Position numbers and translations under genes: made by a program. A model generated the notes under the pieces. It had not been told where the DNA came from and made no database searches. It saw nothing but the letters and a program-made list of their open reading frames with translations. Below are positions 60,401 through 64,000 of a stretch of 64,000 bases of DNA, piece after piece. Source of the stretch: Isoetes taiwanensis (Eukaryota > Streptophyta > Lycopodiopsida > Isoetales > Isoetaceae); contig JAJEKV010000061.1 in NCBI GenBank assembly GCA_021234155.1, positions 4,661,153-4,725,152 on the forward strand, given 5' to 3'. Each line of letters begins with the position of its first letter. The first letter of the stretch is position 1.

Positions 60401-60640
60401 ATTTTGAATGGAAACTGGAATTTTGAATGTATTTGTGAATTGTAAAGAATTTGAATTTAATTGTTAAGAATTTAACTGAATTGTAAAGAATTTAACTGAT
60501 TGTGCTGGCAGCACTGCCAGATGGCACTAGCTAGGACAGCTGGCACTAGCCCTGCCAGCTGTCACAGGAATGTCATAGGAAATTATAGGATTTAAAAGGC
60601 ACGATAATATCAAGAAATGTGGCCTACCCTAACATTTCGT
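57498..60640 (+). mobile_element. tyrosine-recombinase transposon with terminal inverted repeats (Crypton-like)
   Basis: Left end ACGAAATGTTAGGGGTAGGC... (57,498-57,525) and right end ...GCCTACCCTAACATTTCGT (60,614-60,640) are inverted copies differing by one G. Between them is a single multi-exon tyrosine-recombinase gene in + orientation and no other recognisable protein. A 21-bp repeat (GGCGCCCGGCATCATTTCGAT, two copies and a part, 57,728-57,780) lies in the leader, and a CTGGCAGCACTGCCAG palindrome (60,506-60,521) lies near the right end. No TSD is obvious, as expected for recombinase-mediated insertion. Known Cryptons lack long TIRs, so the terminal repeats are unusual. Confidence 0.7.
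58327..60308 (+). pseudogene. tyrosine recombinase (DUF3504/Crypton-type), decayed
   Basis: Exon 1 (to 58,790) carries an acidic N-terminus, then SIWARKRFDNWRKAFGLDTT, IPLKELNDMLVKFMLQVKKK and NGDLYPAG, the SAM-like core-binding part seen in Crypton/DUF3504 proteins. Exon 2 (from 58,848) continues SLSVLYRAIGRMIRKHQEKR. The catalytic part follows: box I Arg in IRAATELYNLLDTDLSLGSD (about 59,160-59,215), then exon 3 (59,506-59,702) with SNKSGRVATVTRLAMAGV and MRITGHRSLEAYEK, and exon 4 (from 59,781) with the Tyr in KYDRTKDIQMRAAM. The His of HxxR is Lys (KSGR). Lesions: in-frame TGA at about 58,908, a frameshift near 59,150, a frameshift near 59,850 and a TGA near 59,960. A Ser/Lys-rich tail continues to 60,308. 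An upstream in-frame ATG (58,234) would add a hydrophobic leader, which I regard as intron or UTR. Confidence 0.75.
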
Positions 60641-62700
60641 ATGCGAAAAGATATTGCTGATGTCACTAATTGGTTCCGTATACAGGAATGACCTCATGCT
60701 GCAGATTCTGGCCGCGAGTCGGCACTTCTTCAACCCTGGAATCTGCAGCAAGAGGTTCATTCTTGCAATGTGAAAGTCTGGTAAATGAAATTCTGGCGAG
60801 GTAAGATTCCATATAATGTAGGGTGAAACGGCGGAAAGCGAGGTAGAACAGCGAGATCGCCAGGTAAAAATCAAGAAGCGGCGAAAAACAACGGCAGAGT
60901 TCAATGAATTTTTTAGGTTCAAAATCATGAAAAGAAAACTTGCCATGTGGAAGCGCGTCGTTGGCTCCGTGGCCTGAATTTCATTTACCTAACTTTTACG
61001 TTATATGCATCTTCGAGTGGTTTTTGTTTGTGGTCGAATTTTCCTTGGCAGTGGAGAACTAGGCACGTGGAGATGATGGCACCGATGACAGAGAGATGGA
61101 TATGGCAGTGGAGTTCTTTTGCCTGCTTTCCATAAGTTCCAGATTAGTTTTCTGCTTTAATGTGAGTCTGTTTGTGTTGGAGCATAACAGACATATATTT
61201 GTTTTCCATCGACCTTGTTGCATCGTTCTTTGTTGAGGTAAGATGTTGCAAAAGACTGCTAGATCTAAGAAACAGAGGGTCCCTCCCGAGGCAAGCTTTG
61301 CCTACGTAGATGGCGTCTTTGTTGTGGGAATACCAAGGGCAAAAATAAGGGGTAGAGGAAATTGGATGAGGAGGATGAGGGAAACAAGATGTTAGTCTGA
61401 CACTAGGCTATGTTTGAATGGATGTCCCTTTGAAGATATTTGACACTTGCATTGAGTTTGTAAGCAAGTAGACCGTTGCAAGGGCTGTGGCTCCTGAGAG
61501 GAGATCTGAAATGGATCATTTACATTGGCAAGGGGTGTTGGGGACCTCTCTGACCCTTTCTAATGGAGGGTATAATAACCTTCAAAATCATGCCATAAGG
61601 GTTTTTTAGGTCTTGATTACTTCAAGTAATGTAGATGGCATTGTCTTGTTTATTCTTATGAAGCACATCTAGTATGAGACGTTCAAATGTGATTGGCTCT
61701 CTTCTTTGCTTAATTCTGGTGATTATACTGCAATTGTTTGCGTATATGAATGCAATATCTATTTGACTTTTAAATGTATGTGCCTTCGAGCCTCGGATCC
61801 ATCAGCAAAACAAAAAGAACGGTATCAACAAAGCTCATCCTTGAACGAGTAATTTTCAGCCATTCTAAATAAAGCCAGTAGCTCGTTTTTAGATTACTAG
61901 TATTCATAAAGATATGCGCTAGGTGTCGATGGAGATAGCTTCTACAGACCCGAGAAAAAATTGCAGGCAATGTACTAGCATTTTCGAATGCGATAAAAGG
62001 CAGTGCATTTTGGAGTAACATATGAGGCTCATCCTCCACTTGTGCCTCAAGGAAACATGAAAAAAGAAAGCCTCTCTCTTGCAATCCTTTTCTCTCACCT
62101 TCTTTCAATTTCCCAAAAATGACAATTTAGCATTAGTTAAACAACCAACTTACGTTTTTCTTGGCTAAGCTCCACCTCTAGAAAAGCACATTCTGATAAA
62201 CCACCATAGAATTGACTTCCTGCGTATTAAATTTTGCTTGACACCAAGGTCACCAATTTGACACAAACTTTTGTAGAGCTCGTTCATTCACAAAGCCGTG
62301 CAGCCCAAAATCTCCACGAGAAAGATCATCGAAATAAGCACCATTGAGAACCATTTATATTTGTCCTTGAAACAAGTAGTTCATCAAGATAAGCAACATT
62401 GAGAACCATTTGTATCCATCCTTGAAACAAGTAGTTGCATCATCATCATAAAGTAAGAACCTCAGAATATGCCTGCAAATATTTATTCCCACGTCTTCCT
62501 CATGCCTCAAGTCATTAATAGAGAGATCGAAGACAGAGGACAACCTAAGGTAAACGTCAGGTAATCCATGGTGGAGTGATATCTTCTAGAATGTATCCGG
62601 CCTAAAACATGGAAATGGGGTCGCCTTTTTTTTTTTGCTGAGAGTGAATATTATGCTGCCACCTGGCACATCCCTACAATCCGGAATGGAAAGGGGGAAG
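60641..62700. other. no recognisable gene
   Basis: AT-rich. Two near-identical ~50-bp blocks (TTGAGAACCATTT-TATCC-TCCTTGAAACAAGTAGTT, 62,344-62,380 and 62,398-62,435) are the only visible repeats. Confidence 0.45.
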
Positions 62701-62754
62701 CAATTCCGTGCAGAGGAAAAGTTAATGGCTACAACTGGTTGACACATCCAGCAC

Positions 62755-62822
62755 TACTATGGGATTTTAACTGTAACATTCCTAACCGACATGCCCTTAA
62801 CCAACTGGGCAAAACCGTCTAG
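62755..62822 (-). repeat. tRNA-derived segment (A-box D-arm)
   Basis: The minus strand reads TTTTGCCCAGTTGGTTAAGG, matching a tRNA D-arm/A box, and about 45 bp later ACAGTTAAAATCCCA, a degraded B box. Likely a tRNA pseudogene or SINE head, not a functional tRNA. Confidence 0.45.
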
Positions 62823-62960
62823 ACGTTTATGAGTAGTCGCTTCTACCCATTTATACCGGTGTCTCTGGAACGCCCCACAGGCACATTCAAGGTTCGAATA
62901 CTCAAGCGGTCTACCATGAGCCCGTTACAGTCTCCCCCACTAGAACTATGCTCGTCCTCG
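62823..62960 (-). mobile_element. probable gypsy 3' end: polypurine tract and LTR start
   Basis: On the minus strand CTCGAGGACGAGCATAG... leads to GTGGGGGAGA (62,931-62,940), then TGTAACGGGCTCATGG. This is the usual arrangement of polyprotein end (dense-with-D/E, 'EDEH'-like), PPT and LTR start in plant gypsy elements. The LTR's far end and the other LTR are not found. Confidence 0.4.
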
Positions 62961-63029
62961 AGCATCCAAGGCTATACCATGTCTATGTCATACCATGTCA
63001 CAATGATTACCAAGTCTTTGCAAATTACC

Positions 63030-63105
63030 CATGCATATAGGCACCCATGGAGACTCGAACTCGAGACCTGCTCTGACCCATACAAGACAAAAGCATGCAC
63101 CAATT
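63030..63105 (-). repeat. SINE-like B-box segment
   Basis: The minus strand has GCAGGTCTCGAGTTCGAGTC, a good B box with T-stem symmetry, preceded by AATTGGTGCATGC, a weak A box. tRNA-related SINE is the best guess. Confidence 0.35.
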
Positions 63106-63307
63106 AACAGCTTATGCAATCACAGATAAATCCACAGCAAAACCCCACCTGAAAGAAAATGATGATTTGATGCAGTCCATGACGTGCGCTCCAAGGTTTT
63201 GCCTCCTCGGTGTCTCCTCTGCTTTCTTGCTTTGCAAATTCTCGCAAAAACCTTCACATCTCCATTCTCCACTAAGCTCTTCAAGAAACTCTTGCTTATA
63301 TGCTCTC

Positions 63308-63388
63308 CATGCTGCATGCATGTTCTATCTTGCATGCATGTTCCATCTTGCATGCATGTTCTGTCTTGCATGCATGTCAAGCATGCAT
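63308..63388. repeat. tandem CATGCATG (RY-type) repeats
   Basis: Four ~21-bp units of TTGCATGCATGTTCTRTC (63,311-63,385) plus a fifth GCATGCAT. Each unit contains the self-complementary RY word CATGCATG bound by B3-domain factors in seed genes. Here it is probably a minisatellite. Confidence 0.85.
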
Positions 63389-63577
63389 ATACACACATGA
63401 GTACGTATACTGGCCCATCAAGTGGCCAGGATCGTTACAATCTCTCCTTCTAAAATTTAGCCCATGTCCTCATGGGTCGTTATGGATTTTCTGAAGTATT
63501 CTATGATTCAAATGTCAAATCTAGCACAACTTTACGGTGCTTCGATCGGCTCCCGGAACTAACTTGAGGCGCCAACC

Positions 63578-63821
63578 GGGTTCGCCCAGGCGAACCCCAA
63601 AAATTCGCCCAGGCGAACCCGTCGGATTCGCCTAGGCGAACCCGCAAATGACGTGGCAGGGGGCGTCGCGGGGGCTGAATGCCTGCGTGGTGTTGCTACT
63701 GGGTTCGCCCAAGCGAACCCCAAACCGGGGTTAGTGACAGATGGCAGAGACGGCAGAGCGGCAGACTGCAGAGACGGCAGAGCATTGATTGCTGCCCTGC
63801 CGGGTTCGCCCAGGCGAACCC
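63578..63821. repeat. cluster of five 18-20-bp palindromes
   Basis: GGGTTCGCCCAGGCGAACCC and close variants at 63,578-63,598, 63,603-63,620, 63,625-63,643, 63,701-63,720 and 63,802-63,821. Variation falls mostly in the central bases (CCAGG, CTAGG, CAAG) and the outer G. Spacing is irregular (about 25, 22, 76 and 101 bp), and GGCAGAGACGGCAGAG words lie between. Confidence 0.9.
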
Positions 63822-64000
63822 ACCGGTTCTGCTTGCAACACAAAGGCCACCGCCCAGAGAAAACCGTCGAGGAATGAGAATCAAACAACTTCTGTGCTGG
63901 GCTTCTGTGTAAGAAACGCCTTCACCTCCACCAAATATCAGACCGAGATACCGGGCCTCCTAAGTAAAAAATTCCTCCACTGCCACAAAAAATCCAGGCT

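Noticed and set aside
63578-63821. Possible CRISPR-like array
   Set aside because: The repeated words are self-palindromic, irregularly spaced and without uniform spacers, in a nuclear plant context.

Overview
This is nuclear DNA of a land plant. The evidence is spliced genes with short GT-AG introns, a SEC16 coat-assembly gene, a GARP transcription factor of the LUX/PCL1 type, relics of zeaxanthin epoxidase and TOPLESS, and dense plant transposons (Ty3/gypsy, Ty1/copia, CACTA, LINE, pogo-like, and a Crypton-like tyrosine-recombinase element). A decayed coiled-coil gene resembling the ciliary protein CCDC146 suggests a lineage with swimming sperm (bryophyte, lycophyte, fern, cycad or Ginkgo). 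That is an inference, not a diagnosis.

Layout. 1-20.9 kb: gene-poor DNA with a series of broken gene fragments, all on the + strand: a possible PQT3/RBBP6-like fragment (6.7-8.1 kb), the C-terminal half of zeaxanthin epoxidase (11.2-13.2 kb), an Obg/YchF-type GTPase exon (13.5-13.9 kb), an unrecognised exon-like stretch (14.7-15.06 kb), the first two exons of TOPLESS (16.35-16.6 kb) and a CCDC146-like fragment (17.6-18.85 kb). Introns are retained. Four copies of one dispersed repeat (2.54, 10.30, 15.63 and 20.72 kb), all in the same orientation, separate these clusters. The arrangement looks like serial gene-fragment capture or duplication. 22.3-24.4 kb: a putative LTR, a long imperfect inverted repeat and a LINE 3' end.

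25.9-32.4 kb: an apparently intact 13-exon SEC16 gene. 34.5-40.3 kb: a degenerate minus-strand gypsy element, followed by the left piece of a second gypsy element. That second element is split in its reverse transcriptase by a 5.8-kb CACTA element (40,304-46,096, TSD GTA), which itself carries a truncated LINE, a 39-bp inverted repeat and a ~335-bp tandem duplication. 46.1-53.4 kb: the rest of the second gypsy, a pogo-like transposase relic, a copia relic split by a 396-bp inverted-repeat element, and a LINE ORF1/endonuclease segment between two ~945-bp direct repeats.

54.4-55.4 kb: an intact single-exon LUX/PCL1-like gene with CCAAT and TATA-like elements upstream. 57.1-60.6 kb: a ubiquitin-like relic, a 110-bp near-perfect hairpin, and a 3.1-kb element bounded by ~28-bp inverted repeats that encodes a decayed tyrosine recombinase. 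60.6-64 kb: mostly non-coding, with tRNA-like/SINE segments, a probable gypsy 3' end, CATGCATG tandem repeats and a cluster of five short palindromes.

Only SEC16 (ER exit sites, COPII assembly) and the LUX/PCL1-like factor (circadian or MYBC1-type regulation) look functional. They have no evident shared pathway.
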